Part shown: piece by piece, positions 1-8,386 of the stretch
Position numbering within the stretch: the first letter of the stretch is position 1
Layout: every line of letters starts with the position of its first letter
Notes under the pieces: model-generated
Seen by the model: only the letters and a program-made list of their open reading frames with translations
Told to the model about the DNA's origin: nothing
Database searches by the model: none
Program-made: the position numbers and the translations under genes
Origin: Muribaculaceae bacterium
GTDB taxonomy: Bacteria > Bacillota > Clostridia > Lachnospirales > Lachnospiraceae
Assembly (NCBI GenBank): GCA_023666425.1
Contig: JAMPCA010000003.1
Location: 98,166 to 162,165 of the forward strand
Direction: 5' to 3'
Length of the DNA stretch: 64,000 nt

Positions 1-1026
1 AGCCTTCTCTATCAGCATCTCCGCCAGAAAAAATGCCAGTGCGCCAATGCCGAGCACAAATACAAGCCAGATGCCTGCGGGGGCGTCCGGAATGAAATCC
101 TTTAGAATATTCATCAAAAGGGCGCCGCCAAAGAAACCCGTGCAGATTCCCACACCCCAGCGGAACACAGGCTTTACCCAGTCAAATACAAGCAGATCCC
201 CCGTGCGCTCCATCTCCCGCTTTTTATAGCAATAGTATGCCAGCAGATAGATGAGAACCGCCGCAAACGCATAGCAGATCACCGCTTTTCCCCCGGACAG
301 CTCCATCGTCCTGATCACATACACGCCCTTTTCATTCTGCGCATAATTCCCCGAGATGCGCACCTCGTCACAGAGGTATACAAGCGGCGACAGCCAGCCC
401 GCCGCCTTCCCTCCCAGCGTGTCCATACTCAGCCCGTAGGACATCTCCGTGAGCACCCATGTCAGCTCGACCATGATACCGACGACCAGGAGATTACACA
501 GTACAAAATAGACGGGAAGCGCCAGAAGCAGCCCCGTAAACATACCGCAGAAAACCGCCTCCGCAAAGAGAAAGAAGCAGATTCCAAGGCTCACCAGAAG
601 CCACATAAACAGATACTGCACCTCCGCCACCCCGCAGGCCAGACAGACCAGTACCGAGAAAAAGAAGGAGAGCACAAGCGGCACAAACAAAAAGGTAAAG
701 CCACTGAGCAGGTTCGTCACATAAAGCTCCCGCCGGGTCACCGGCAGGGCATGGAGCAGATTCGCGCTCTTTGTGGAAAACAGATAGTGAAAAAGCGCCA
801 TCGCCGTGAGCGCGGATGCCACAGCAAAAAAGGGGATTTCCGCCTCCAGCGACACACTTCCCTGCAGAGCCTCCAGCGGTTCCATTCCCGGCCGGTGCAG
901 CTGCACCCACAGACATCCCGGCCCCTTTAAAAGCTCTATCAAAAGAAAACCTGCCCAGATTGGCCAGAACAATGTAAAATTTTTCCTGTAGACCGCTTTA
1001 TTAAAAAAGGATGTCTTTGACTTCAT
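1..1026 (-). CDS. ABC-2 type transporter permease, C-terminus cut by window edge
   Basis: An open reverse-strand frame starts at an ATG at 1026 and runs off the left edge, showing about 342 N-terminal residues. Many hydrophobic stretches alternate with short loops, and residues 91-101 (LHALPVTRREL) match a segment common in ABC-2 permeases of Firmicutes, just before a transmembrane helix. It overlaps the ATPase gene upstream by 26 bp, so the two are translationally coupled and should form one membrane exporter with the ATPase as motor. The substrate is not readable from the sequence. The ATPase-plus-YtrA-type-regulator arrangement suggests a drug, antimicrobial-peptide or envelope-stress exporter, but that is inference. 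Confidence 0.85.
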   Translation of the reverse strand, partial: MKSKTSFFNKAVYRKNFTLFWPIWAGFLLIELLKGPGCLWVQLHRPGMEPLEALQGSVSLEAEIPFFAVASALTAMALFHYLFSTKSANLLHALPVTRRELYVTNLLSGFTFLFVPLVLSFFFSVLVCLACGVAEVQYLFMWLLVSLGICFFLFAEAVFCGMFTGLLLALPVYFVLCNLLVVGIMVELTWVLTEMSYGLSMDTLGGKAAGWLSPLVYLCDEVRISGNYAQNEKGVYVIRTMELSGGKAVICYAFAAVLIYLLAYYCYKKREMERTGDLLVFDWVKPVFRWGVGICTGFFGGALLMNILKDFIPDAPAGIWLVFVLGIGALAFFLAEMLIEKA

Positions 1027-1906
1027 AGTCCATCCCTCCCATCTCATAGATAAAGATTTCCTCTAAGGTCAGGGGGAGGATATCCACGATTGCCGCGTAA
1101 TCCGTACATGACGTGAGATCTGCCGCCGCCTGCTTCGGCTCTCCCTTCACAATCAGCGTATATACCCTGCCGATATTGGACATGTGCAGCACCTCGTACT
1201 CCCCGGGAAGTTTCGGCATCCCCGAGGGGCAGGCCACCTGAATTTTGCTGATGCTCCCCTGCAGGGCGGAAAGGGAGCGCTCAATCACAAGCCTGCCGTG
1301 GTTCATAATCCCCACATGGTCGCAGACGTCCTCGAGCTCTCTTAAGTTGTGGGAAGAAACAAGAACGGTCATCTGCCGCTCTCCCACCTCCGACATCACT
1401 ATGCTCCAGATCTGCCGGCGCATCACCGGATCCAGCCCGTCCACCGGCTCATCCAGCACCAAAAGCCTGGGTCTGCAGCTGATGGCAAGCCAGAAAGCCA
1501 CCTGCTTTTGCATTCCCTTCGACAGCCTGCGGATATTGCGGTGGATATCAATTTCCGGAAAAAATTCCTGCAGCCGGTAAAACTCCTTCTCGTCGAAGGT
1601 GGGATAGATGCCCTTGTAATAGCGCATCATCTCCAGTGTGTCCGCCTGCAGAAAGTAGAAAAGCTCATCGGGAATGTAGGCAAGCTTTGCCTTCACTCCG
1701 GCATTTTCATACACGGGCTGTCCATCCACAAAAATCTCTCCCGCGTCGGGGCGGTACACCCCCGTCAGATGGCGGATCAGGGTGGTTTTTCCCGCGCCGT
1801 TGGGGCCTACCAGCCCGTAGATTTCTCCCCGCCCCACGTTCATATTCACACCGTTTAAGACCGGAAAGCTTCCGAATTTCTTCACCAAATGGTTCACCTG
1901 TATCAT
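1001..1906 (-). CDS. ABC transporter ATP-binding protein
   Basis: This 301-residue cytoplasmic ATPase has Walker A GPNGAGKTT at 34-42, an ABC signature LSKGMQKQ at about 128-135 and Walker B LLVLDEP at 148-154, followed by the D-loop GLDP and a switch histidine in SSHN. A C-terminal extension of roughly 90 residues follows the NBD, as in exporter ATPases paired with ABC-2 permeases. The start codon overlaps the stop of the GntR gene by 4 bp, and the end overlaps the permease start, so regulator, ATPase and permease form one operon. It hydrolyses ATP to drive the permease; the substrate is unknown. Confidence 0.93.
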   Translation of the reverse strand: MIQVNHLVKKFGSFPVLNGVNMNVGRGEIYGLVGPNGAGKTTLIRHLTGVYRPDAGEIFVDGQPVYENAGVKAKLAYIPDELFYFLQADTLEMMRYYKGIYPTFDEKEFYRLQEFFPEIDIHRNIRRLSKGMQKQVAFWLAISCRPRLLVLDEPVDGLDPVMRRQIWSIVMSEVGERQMTVLVSSHNLRELEDVCDHVGIMNHGRLVIERSLSALQGSISKIQVACPSGMPKLPGEYEVLHMSNIGRVYTLIVKGEPKQAAADLTSCTDYAAIVDILPLTLEEIFIYEMGGMDYEVKDILF

Positions 1907-2280
1907 TCCCGGTCTCCTTTCTCCAGTACCCCTATTCGCGCAGCCAGCTCCTGCTCCGATACAGACAGTCCAAACAGCTCCTTCACCACACCGTCAAAGG
2001 TCTCCATCAGCTCTTCCCTGCGTTCTCTCTCCCGCAGATGGGAATCCGCCACCAGAACCGCGCCGTCCGCTGTGCGGCAGAGATAGCCCTCCCACTCCAG
2101 CTCCTGATAGACCTGCTCCACCCTGCGGGGATTGACCGCCAGCCGCGCGGCAAGCTCACGCTCCGGCAGCAGGGATTCCCCCGGGAGAATGGCTTTCAGC
2201 TGCACCAGTCTCTTGATATTCTCTTTGATCTGCTGGTCAAACGACCTGCCGCCTCTGCACTCCGGTGCTGTAAATATCAT
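1903..2280 (-). CDS. GntR family transcriptional regulator, YtrA type
   Basis: A 125-residue protein with an N-terminal winged helix of the GntR family: ILPGESLLPERELAARLAVN followed by PRRVEQVYQELEWEGYL. Only a short helical tail of about 50 residues follows, which is typical of the YtrA subfamily that has no ligand domain and sits with ABC exporters. The ATG at 2280 is chosen over one 24 bp upstream because GGAAGG lies 7 nt before it. It is the first gene of the exporter operon and most likely represses its own promoter; no operator was identified with confidence. Confidence 0.88.
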   Translation of the reverse strand: MIFTAPECRGGRSFDQQIKENIKRLVQLKAILPGESLLPERELAARLAVNPRRVEQVYQELEWEGYLCRTADGAVLVADSHLRERERREELMETFDGVVKELFGLSVSEQELAARIGVLEKGDRE

Positions 2281-2392
2281 GGTTTTTCCTTCCTTGGCAC
2301 ACATTTGCTATTCTACAGAGTCTAGCATACTTTGCTCCCGAATGCTTGAAGGCAAACAGAATTATTTCTTAGGATTTCTTTAAATCCGTCTT

Positions 2393-3307
2393 TTATACCA
2401 GCATCAAAAACGCTCCCAGATTCCCCCGCCTGCCATGGCTTGCCCTGTGGGAAAACAGAAGGCCGGGATTGCAGCAGGTGCAGATGGACGTCACGGCCAA
2501 ATGCTCTGCGCGCACCCCCGCCTCCCTTAAAATCAGCTCGTTGCACCGCCAGAGATCCAGCTGGTATTTTCCGCCCCCTCTGGAGACTAAAATTCTGCTC
2601 TCCCAGTCCGGGAACGCGCGGATAAACTCCCCCGCCACATCTTCCCCCACCTCGTAGCAGTCCTGGCAGATCGAGGGGCCTATGGCCGCCAGCACATCCT
2701 TTGGCTCCGTTTCAAATTCCCGGTGCATGGCATGAAGCGTCGCCGCCCCCATGCGCCCCACGGTTCCCCGCCAGCCGGAATGGGAAAGACCGATGGCATG
2801 GTGCACCGGATCCACAAAAAACAGCGGCACACAGTCCGCATAAAAGGTTGCGAGCAAAAGCCCGCGTGCATTGGTGATCAGCCCGTCCACAGCCCGGTAA
2901 GGCTTTTCTCCCGTCACGCCCGCACCGCCGAAGCTTTTATCCACCCGGAGCACATTCGTGGTGTGGGTCTGGTCTGAACAGACGATATCGCAAAGGCCGC
3001 AGCCAAAGACTTCCGCAATTCTTTTAAAATTCTCCCGCACCGCCGCCGGGTCGTCGCCTCTGGTAAAGCTGAAATTGAGCGAGGAAAATTCTCCCCCGCT
3101 CACACCGCCCTCTCTGGTGGAGAAGCCGTGCCGGACGCCGCTGCCGTCAAACAGCGGGTACTCCAAAAGCGGAAGCTCCCCCGCTTCCAGTGGATAACGG
3201 CGAAGCTCAGGCATTTTCCCTTCATTTTTTCTCACAAAATCCATATCCCGCATATTCCCGCAGCGCTCCTTCCCCATACCGGCTCCGCACGCAGCTTTCG
3301 CCCGCAT
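2393..3307 (-). CDS. pgeF: peptidoglycan editing factor / polyphenol oxidase family protein PgeF
   Basis: The protein belongs to the laccase-domain family (YfiH/YlmD/PgeF). Family metal-site residues are visible in SDQTHTTNV, YADCVPLFF and HSGWRGTVG, with CTCCNP and FSHRA near the C-terminus. Relatives are copper/zinc-dependent enzymes reported to act on purine nucleosides or to correct mis-incorporated peptidoglycan precursors. The ATG at 3307 directly follows the yraN stop (TAA, one base, ATG) with GGAGAG upstream, giving 304 residues. A second plausible start at 3253 with AAGGAG 12 nt upstream would give 286 residues, closer to the usual length. The longer open frame upstream lies inside yraN and is rejected. 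Confidence 0.9.
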   Translation of the reverse strand: MRAKAACGAGMGKERCGNMRDMDFVRKNEGKMPELRRYPLEAGELPLLEYPLFDGSGVRHGFSTREGGVSGGEFSSLNFSFTRGDDPAAVRENFKRIAEVFGCGLCDIVCSDQTHTTNVLRVDKSFGGAGVTGEKPYRAVDGLITNARGLLLATFYADCVPLFFVDPVHHAIGLSHSGWRGTVGRMGAATLHAMHREFETEPKDVLAAIGPSICQDCYEVGEDVAGEFIRAFPDWESRILVSRGGGKYQLDLWRCNELILREAGVRAEHLAVTSICTCCNPGLLFSHRASHGRRGNLGAFLMLV

Positions 3308-3308
3308 T

Positions 3309-3656
3309 TTACTCTCCAAACGCATTCTGCACCAGTGTAAACGCATCGCCCCGGATTGCCACCACATCAAAACGGCAGTCCGTCTCCTCCGCATATCCGT
3401 GGAGCATCAGATAGTACCGGGCGGCCTTTAACAGCTTCCCCTGCTTGCGGACGTCCACCGCCTCCAGGGGTGAACCGCAGTCCGCATTTGCCCGGTATTT
3501 GACCTCGACAAACACGAGATACTCCTGATCCCGCGCAATCAAATCAATCTCCCCCGCCCGGCAGCGAAAATTCCGCTCCAGAATGCGGTAGCCCCGCTTC
3601 TGCAGGCAGGCCGCGGCCAGCTCCTCGTATTTTGTCCCCAGCGCCCGCCTGTTCAT
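3309..3656 (-). CDS. YraN/UPF0102 family endonuclease-like protein
   Basis: A 115-residue UPF0102 protein. It begins NRRALGTKYEELAAACLQ and has the PD-(D/E)xK-like core GEIDLIA followed by LVFVEVKYR, which is the family hallmark. The fold resembles Holliday-junction-type nucleases, but no activity is firmly established. It lies between the FlhB-tail-like gene (4-bp overlap at its start) and pgeF (one base apart at its end), in a tightly coupled run transcribed from the rplS side. Family assignment is secure; function is not. Confidence 0.92.
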   Translation of the reverse strand: MNRRALGTKYEELAAACLQKRGYRILERNFRCRAGEIDLIARDQEYLVFVEVKYRANADCGSPLEAVDVRKQGKLLKAARYYLMLHGYAEETDCRFDVVAIRGDAFTLVQNAFGE

Positions 3657-3979
3657 CGCTGTCCCACCTTACTCTTTAAGCGGTCCATATCGTCCACAAA
3701 CACCAGAATCTCCGCCACCACTTCATAGAGCTCCGGCGGGATCATGTCCCCGATCTGCAGCTTCGAGAGGGTGGAGGCGAGCTTATTGTCCTTGTAGGTG
3801 GGGACTTTGTTCTCCTTCGCCTTCTCGATAATTTTTTCCGCCACCTGCCCTTTTCCGGTGGCCAGAATCTTTGGCGCCATGTCTCCCGGCTCATAGGCGA
3901 TCGCGACGGCGGTTTTTTCTTTATCCACCTTCTTTTTCACCTCATTGGGGCGGAAGGGTTTAAAACGATTTTCCTCCAT
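3653..3979 (-). CDS. FlhB C-terminal-domain-like protein (YlqH type)
   Basis: A 108-residue soluble protein matching only the cytoplasmic export-switch domain of FlhB/YscU: VAIAYEPGDMAPKILATGKG, then AEKIIEKAKENKVPTYKDN and a GDMIPPELYEVVAEIL tail. The transmembrane part is absent, and so is the NPTH autocleavage motif, whose position is occupied by KEKTAVA. Bacillus subtilis has the same stand-alone protein (YlqH) beside YlqG and rnhB, as here. It could be a remnant or regulator of type III flagellar export. No other export-apparatus gene is in the window, so its present role is uncertain. Confidence 0.88.
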   Translation of the reverse strand: MEENRFKPFRPNEVKKKVDKEKTAVAIAYEPGDMAPKILATGKGQVAEKIIEKAKENKVPTYKDNKLASTLSKLQIGDMIPPELYEVVAEILVFVDDMDRLKSKVGQR

Positions 3980-3990
3980 GCCACATCCCC

Positions 3991-6033
3991 CTATGCTCTC
4001 ATATCAAAGGAATACCGGTGCACCTGCCCGGCGGAGGGCTGATCCTTTTTCAGAAAATCCTCCACAAAATTCACATGCTTCCCCTCATGGATCACCGAGA
4101 CTTTACAGTTGTAGCCCTTCTCCTTAAGCTTTGCCTCCAGAATCGGCAGATGCTCCGCGACCAGGTCGTAGGCCGCATCGTTTTCCAGATAAAAATTCGT
4201 GCTCACCTCGCGGTTTAAAAGCTTTACGGAAATATCCGTAGGCCCCAGATTGTCCATATCCAGATGCAAAAAGGCGGTCAGCTCCTTGTCCCCGTCCGCC
4301 AGCGCCCTTTTGTTCGTGTACACATAGAGCTCGCCGCTGGCCGTCTGCCCGGACATCTTGAGCGGAATCTGCACATAGGTGTAGGCCTGATTGATCTGGT
4401 TCATAAAATCCACGTTGCTGCGGATATCCGCCGCCGTCTGGGTAAAATTCGCGTTTTCCTGCCCTGTGGCCTTAAGCACGTCCCCAATCCGGTTCATATG
4501 TGTCTCCAGCTTCTCGTAGAGCTTATTGATCTTGCCGCTCCCGGTCAGCTCCTCCGGGCGCAACGTCCATTGCTGCTCTAAGGTATCCTTTACCAGTGTC
4601 TTAAACTCCCCGGAGGAGAGAAGCTGCTGCAGCCTGTCGCGGTCGATGGGCAGGCTGCTGTCCAACAGCTGGCGCAGATCCTGCAGAAGCCCGCTCACAG
4701 ACCTGTTTCCGTCATAATGTACCGTCTCCTGCCCCACCAGCTCCTTTAACATATCGTTTAACACTTCCAGACGCTCGGGCGTCAGCACCGCCGCCAGCGT
4801 GTGGGGCGCAGGGATATCCGGCTCTTTCCATGCGGCGGTCTCCGCCCGAAAAGCAGCTCCCGGAGCTTCCACGTTCTGCTGCGGCTTCTGTCCCTTTACA
4901 GCCGCCGCGGACTCCCTGCCGTCCTCCGGGATAAAAGCCGTCTCTTTTCCATCCGCCGCCGTCTCATCCGCAGCGCCCAAAGAGGCGCGCGCTGCTGCGC
5001 CCGGCTCCGCCCTGACGGCTTCCTCTGCCTCTCCTGGTGCCTGCCCGGCGGCTCCCGTCTCCGCCCTGACGGCTTCCTCTGCCTGCCCCGTGGCTCCCGC
5101 TTCCTGCCCTGTCTCTCCCAAAGCCTGCTCTGCGGCCAGATCCACGCCATCTGCGGTAGCTGCCGCCGCCTGCATCAGCTGGTTGTCTGCCCCCGGCTCC
5201 ACGCCCTCTAAAACCACCGTCTCTGCGGCGGCCGCCGACTCCGGCATGGCGCCGGTCTCCGTCTGCGGCAGAGGCTCCCCCGGCATCGGCGAAACCGCGG
5301 CGGGCTCCTGCCCGGGAAGTGCAGACATCCCCTCCGGTTCCGGCGTAAGCCCCTCTGTGATGACCGAAAGCATCTGGGCGTTCATCTGCCTTAAGCCGGC
5401 ATCCGACAGGCCGCTCCCCTGCATCGCCATGGGAAGCTCGTCGATCAGGCTGTCAATTGCCGCCGTGATTGCCTGCTTATCGCCCAGATAATTCTCGAAC
5501 TGCGCCGCGTTTTCCGGGGTGAGCTCGATGCCGAGCTTGCTCATCTGCACCAGTGTCCGCACGTCGATATTCCCGTTGGCGTTGACAAGGCGCGCCATCT
5601 GCTGCAGGCTGGCCCTGTCGATGGGCATCTGCTCCTCCATCATTTTATCCACCATGGACAGATAGTTACTATCCGCCGGAAGCCCCGCCGCGGAAAGCGC
5701 CTGCATCAGTGTATAGTTTACGCCGTTTCCGTCCACCACAAAGGGACGGATCGCTATGGTGGCGCCGTCGTTGGATTTCACCTGAAAGAACATGGACTGT
5801 CCCTCGGATAAGGATACTTTTCCGTCAATCCTCGCCGAGACCTTTGAGCCATTGGACAAGGAAAGCGTCACCTGCCCGTTTTTCATTGAGCTGACCGTAC
5901 CCTCAAAAATATGCCCCTTTGTCAGGGAATTCAGGGAGGACACAAGCTTCTCCACGCCCTTTGTGCCCGTCACCTTCTCCGCTCCCGCAGAGAGCGCCCG
6001 GTTGTACTGTCCCAACAAATCCGAAATCTGCAT
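3991..6033 (-). CDS. FliK-like protein with hook-length-control C-terminal domain (YlqG position)
   Basis: A 680-residue protein in three parts. Residues 1-220 form a helical N-terminal region with a short beta-rich stretch (GTVSSMKNGQVTLSLSNGS). About 225-400 is low-complexity and rich in Ala, Glu, Gly and Pro. The C-terminus (about 530-660) resembles the Flg_hook domain of FliK: IPLKMSGQTASGELYVYTNK, LDMDNLGPTDISVKLLN and LKEKGYNCKVSV. This ruler-like layout and the place between rnhB and the FlhB-like gene match YlqG of B. subtilis. FliK normally interacts with FlhB's C-terminal domain, so the two neighbours may act together. The disordered middle contains an in-frame DNA duplication. Confidence 0.8.
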   Translation of the reverse strand: MQISDLLGQYNRALSAGAEKVTGTKGVEKLVSSLNSLTKGHIFEGTVSSMKNGQVTLSLSNGSKVSARIDGKVSLSEGQSMFFQVKSNDGATIAIRPFVVDGNGVNYTLMQALSAAGLPADSNYLSMVDKMMEEQMPIDRASLQQMARLVNANGNIDVRTLVQMSKLGIELTPENAAQFENYLGDKQAITAAIDSLIDELPMAMQGSGLSDAGLRQMNAQMLSVITEGLTPEPEGMSALPGQEPAAVSPMPGEPLPQTETGAMPESAAAAETVVLEGVEPGADNQLMQAAAATADGVDLAAEQALGETGQEAGATGQAEEAVRAETGAAGQAPGEAEEAVRAEPGAAARASLGAADETAADGKETAFIPEDGRESAAAVKGQKPQQNVEAPGAAFRAETAAWKEPDIPAPHTLAAVLTPERLEVLNDMLKELVGQETVHYDGNRSVSGLLQDLRQLLDSSLPIDRDRLQQLLSSGEFKTLVKDTLEQQWTLRPEELTGSGKINKLYEKLETHMNRIGDVLKATGQENANFTQTAADIRSNVDFMNQINQAYTYVQIPLKMSGQTASGELYVYTNKRALADGDKELTAFLHLDMDNLGPTDISVKLLNREVSTNFYLENDAAYDLVAEHLPILEAKLKEKGYNCKVSVIHEGKHVNFVEDFLKKDQPSAGQVHRYSFDMRA
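5005..5084. repeat. direct repeat in the disordered region of the FliK-like gene
   Basis: A 26-bp sequence at 5005-5030 recurs exactly at 5059-5084, a 54-bp period equal to 18 codons. It encodes the repeated peptide EEAVRAE within the Ala/Glu-rich linker. This is an in-frame duplication, consistent with length variation in a ruler-like linker. Confidence 0.8.
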
Positions 6034-6056
6034 ACACGCACCTTCCTGTCTGACTT

Positions 6057-6824
6057 TTAGATAAAGTTCCCGATAAAGCTCCTGCGGTGGATGGGCGTCG
6101 GCCCGTACTTTTTCAGTGCCTCAATATGTTCCCTCGAGCCGTAACCTTTATTGGAGGCAAAGCCGTACTCCGGGTAAATGTCCTGATACTCCTCCATCAG
6201 CCGGTCCCTCGTCACCTTCGCGACGATGGAGGCTGCGCCGATGGAGATGCTCTTCGCGTCCCCCTTAATAATCGGCACCTGCGGAATATCAATCCCCGGG
6301 ATTGTCACCGCATCATTTAACAGAAGGGTCGGGCGGGGGGAAAGCTTTCCCACTGCCTCCCGCATGGCCTCGTAGTCCGCCTGCAGAATATTGATCTCGT
6401 CGATCCGCCCCGGCCCTGCCATACCGATTCCTACTGCCAGCGCCCGCTCCATGATCACCCCGTAAAGTTCCTCTCTCTTGGACGCAGAGAGTTTCTTGGA
6501 GTCGTTGATATACAAAATATCACAGTCCTTCGGCAAAATCACAGCGCCTGCCACCACCGGCCCTGCCAGAGGCCCCCGCCCCACTTCGTCTACACCGCAT
6601 ATATATAAATAGTTATCGTACTCCCGCTCATATTTCTTAAGCGCCTCCGTCCGCGCCAGTTCCCTGCGGTACTTATCCAGCCGCTTCTCTGCGCTCTCCA
6701 CAAGCGCCTGCACACCGCTCCGGCCGTCGTCTCCGTAAGCTTCGATAAACGCGGGCAGCTCGTTCTCCCCTGTCTCCATCAGCCGCCTTTTTATGGCGCC
6801 AACGGTCTCTTTCTCCTCTGTCAT
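6057..6824 (-). CDS. rnhB: ribonuclease HII
   Basis: A 255-residue RNase HII. The catalytic region CGVDEVGRGPLAGPVV has the metal-binding Asp79-Glu80 pair. Downstream are INDSKKLS, the IKGDAKSISIGAASIVAKVTRDR block and the C-terminal GYGS..H motif. About 70 extra residues precede the catalytic core, forming a charged helical N-terminal extension seen in many Firmicute RNases HII. It removes ribonucleotides from DNA and RNA primers. It sits between rbgA and the FliK-like gene, as in B. subtilis. Confidence 0.96.
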   Translation of the reverse strand: MTEEKETVGAIKRRLMETGENELPAFIEAYGDDGRSGVQALVESAEKRLDKYRRELARTEALKKYEREYDNYLYICGVDEVGRGPLAGPVVAGAVILPKDCDILYINDSKKLSASKREELYGVIMERALAVGIGMAGPGRIDEINILQADYEAMREAVGKLSPRPTLLLNDAVTIPGIDIPQVPIIKGDAKSISIGAASIVAKVTRDRLMEEYQDIYPEYGFASNKGYGSREHIEALKKYGPTPIHRRSFIGNFI

Positions 6825-6870
6825 CTCTTTTCCTCCCCGTGTCCCTGGCAGCTCCCGTGCAATGCCAGCC

Positions 6871-7716
6871 TTACGCCTCCGGCAGCTCCAGTGTGATACG
6901 CCCCAGCTTCCCGCTTCGAAACTCGTCGATCAAAAGTGCCGCCGCCCGGCTGTAATCCGGCTCACCGCCCTTTCCCACGCATCGGCGGTTTTTCGCGAGC
7001 TGTATAAGCATAGCCGCCGCCTCCCCGGCTTCCTCCAGTCCATAGCGCTCCGCCAGTATCCCCGGATAGTTTGCTGTCAGAAAAGAAATGAGCTCCAGCG
7101 CCAGTTCGTCTGCATTCAATATCTCATCGCGGATCGAGCCGATCAGCGCGAGCCTGAGTCCCACCATCTGATCCTCGAACTTTGGCCAGAGTATCCCCGG
7201 CGTGTCCAAAAGCTCTACCTCCCGGCTCAGCCGGATCCACTGTTTTCCTTTTGTAACTCCCGGCCTGTTTCCGGTCTTCGCGCAGGCCTTCCCCGCGTAG
7301 GAATTGATAAAGGTGGATTTTCCCACATTCGGGATTCCCACCACCATCGCCCGGACGGGCCGGTTTTTGATCCCGCGCTTTTTATCCCGCTCAATTTTTT
7401 CCCGGCAGGCTTCCATAATGATATCCGTGATGCTCTTCATGCCTCCCCGGCTCCTTGCATCCAGACTCACTACATGGTATCCCTGCTTCTGGAAAAACTG
7501 CTTCCAGCGCTCTGTGCCCTTTGCGTCTGCAAGATCCGCCTTATTCATCAGGATTACGCGGTATTTGTTTTTGCCAAGCTCGTCGATATCCGGGTTCCTG
7601 CTGCTCATGGGAATCCGCGCATCCACAAGCTCCACTACCAGATCAATGAGCTTTATATCCTCTTTCATCTGCCTTTTTGCCCTGGTCATATGACCGGGAT
7701 ACCACTGATAATTCAT
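6871..7716 (-). CDS. rbgA: ribosome biogenesis GTPase RbgA (YlqF)
   Basis: A circularly permuted GTPase of 281 residues. G4 NKAD (58-61) comes first, then G1 GIPNVGKST (127-135), G2 in RPGVTKGKQW and G3 DTPG (171-174). The N-terminal NYQWYPGHMTRAKRQM is diagnostic for YlqF/RbgA, which assists late 50S subunit assembly. The C-terminal helical domain is complete. It lies next to the signal-peptidase homologue and rplS, a conserved translation-linked cluster. Confidence 0.96.
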   Translation of the reverse strand: MNYQWYPGHMTRAKRQMKEDIKLIDLVVELVDARIPMSSRNPDIDELGKNKYRVILMNKADLADAKGTERWKQFFQKQGYHVVSLDARSRGGMKSITDIIMEACREKIERDKKRGIKNRPVRAMVVGIPNVGKSTFINSYAGKACAKTGNRPGVTKGKQWIRLSREVELLDTPGILWPKFEDQMVGLRLALIGSIRDEILNADELALELISFLTANYPGILAERYGLEEAGEAAAMLIQLAKNRRCVGKGGEPDYSRAAALLIDEFRSGKLGRITLELPEA

Positions 7717-7732
7717 TCTCTCCCCACCTTGT

Positions 7733-8314
7733 CTAGTCGATAAGTCCCATATTCCGTATGGAGGTAAACCGAAACCATGCCTTGCCGATCATGTATTCCT
7801 TCTTCACGTTGCCGATATTTGCCATACGGCTGTCCTCGCTGTTGTTCCGGTTGTCCCCCAGCACAAAGTACTCGTCCGCTCCCAGCTTAATCTCGCTCTC
7901 CGCAAGCCCTGCCTCCACGATGGAGGCAACTTCCGTAGCCTCTGAATAGAGCGCGCCGTTCACATATACCGCGCCGTCTTCGATCAGCACAGTGTCCCCC
8001 GGTGTGCCGATGACTCTTCGCACATAGTAGTGGGATTTCTCGTTGCCATTGGGCAGAAACACCACGATATCCCCGGCGTCCGGCCCTTTTATCAGATATA
8101 TAAAGCGGTTCACCAGCACATGTTCCTCATTGGACAGCGTCGGCGTCATAGCGTTGCCGACCACACTGGTGCGCGTGCCAAAGAAATTGACCAGCGTATA
8201 GGCAATCACAATGAGTATCCCCATCTCAAGAATCCATGAGAGAACCTCCTTGAAGAGCGGCACATTAAATTTTTTCCTTTGTTTGCTGAAATTCAGTCCA
8301 TTCCGTCGTCTCAA
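7733..8314 (-). CDS. lepB: signal peptidase I homologue lacking the Ser/Lys catalytic dyad
   Basis: The fold of type I signal peptidase is clear: one N-terminal membrane anchor (WILEMGILIVIAYTLVNFFG), box B-like VVGNAMTPTL, box C/D-like HYYVRRVIGTPGDTV and box E-like GDNRNNSEDSR. The catalytic serine (SM.PT in active enzymes) is alanine here (GCT at 8150-8152), and the general-base lysine (YVKR) is arginine (CGA at 8018-8020). The protein is therefore predicted inactive as a peptidase. The start is placed at TTG 8314 with GAGG upstream (193 aa). The longer frame begins at a GTG inside the rplS terminator hairpin. Position between rplS and rbgA is the usual lepB position. Confidence 0.85.
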   Translation of the reverse strand: MRRRNGLNFSKQRKKFNVPLFKEVLSWILEMGILIVIAYTLVNFFGTRTSVVGNAMTPTLSNEEHVLVNRFIYLIKGPDAGDIVVFLPNGNEKSHYYVRRVIGTPGDTVLIEDGAVYVNGALYSEATEVASIVEAGLAESEIKLGADEYFVLGDNRNNSEDSRMANIGNVKKEYMIGKAWFRFTSIRNMGLID

Positions 8315-8337
8315 TCTTTTATCCTCTGCCAGGTATT

Positions 8338-8370
8338 TGAAAAAGGCTGGCGCGTTCTCACGCACCAGCC
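8338..8370 (-). terminator. intrinsic terminator after rplS
   Basis: Read on the minus strand, a 10-bp stem (GGCTGGTGCG / CGCGCCAGCC, one G-T pair) with a 6-nt loop is followed by TTTTT. It lies 17 nt beyond the rplS stop and before the preferred lepB start, so it probably uncouples abundant rplS transcription from the downstream genes. Confidence 0.85.
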
Positions 8371-8386
8371 AATGTCATGCAACTTC

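Noticed and set aside
2310..2392. Extra gene between the GntR regulator and pgeF
   Set aside because: Only short frames are present, with no ribosome-binding site or protein-like composition.
4799..5491. Long plus-strand open frame opposite the FliK-like gene
   Set aside because: It mirrors the Ala/Glu-rich linker of the minus-strand gene, has low-complexity Ser/Ala/Pro composition and no ribosome-binding site.
7733..8365. GTG start at 8365 for the signal peptidase homologue
   Set aside because: The codon lies inside the rplS terminator hairpin; TTG 8314 with a GAGG site gives a normal signal peptidase length.
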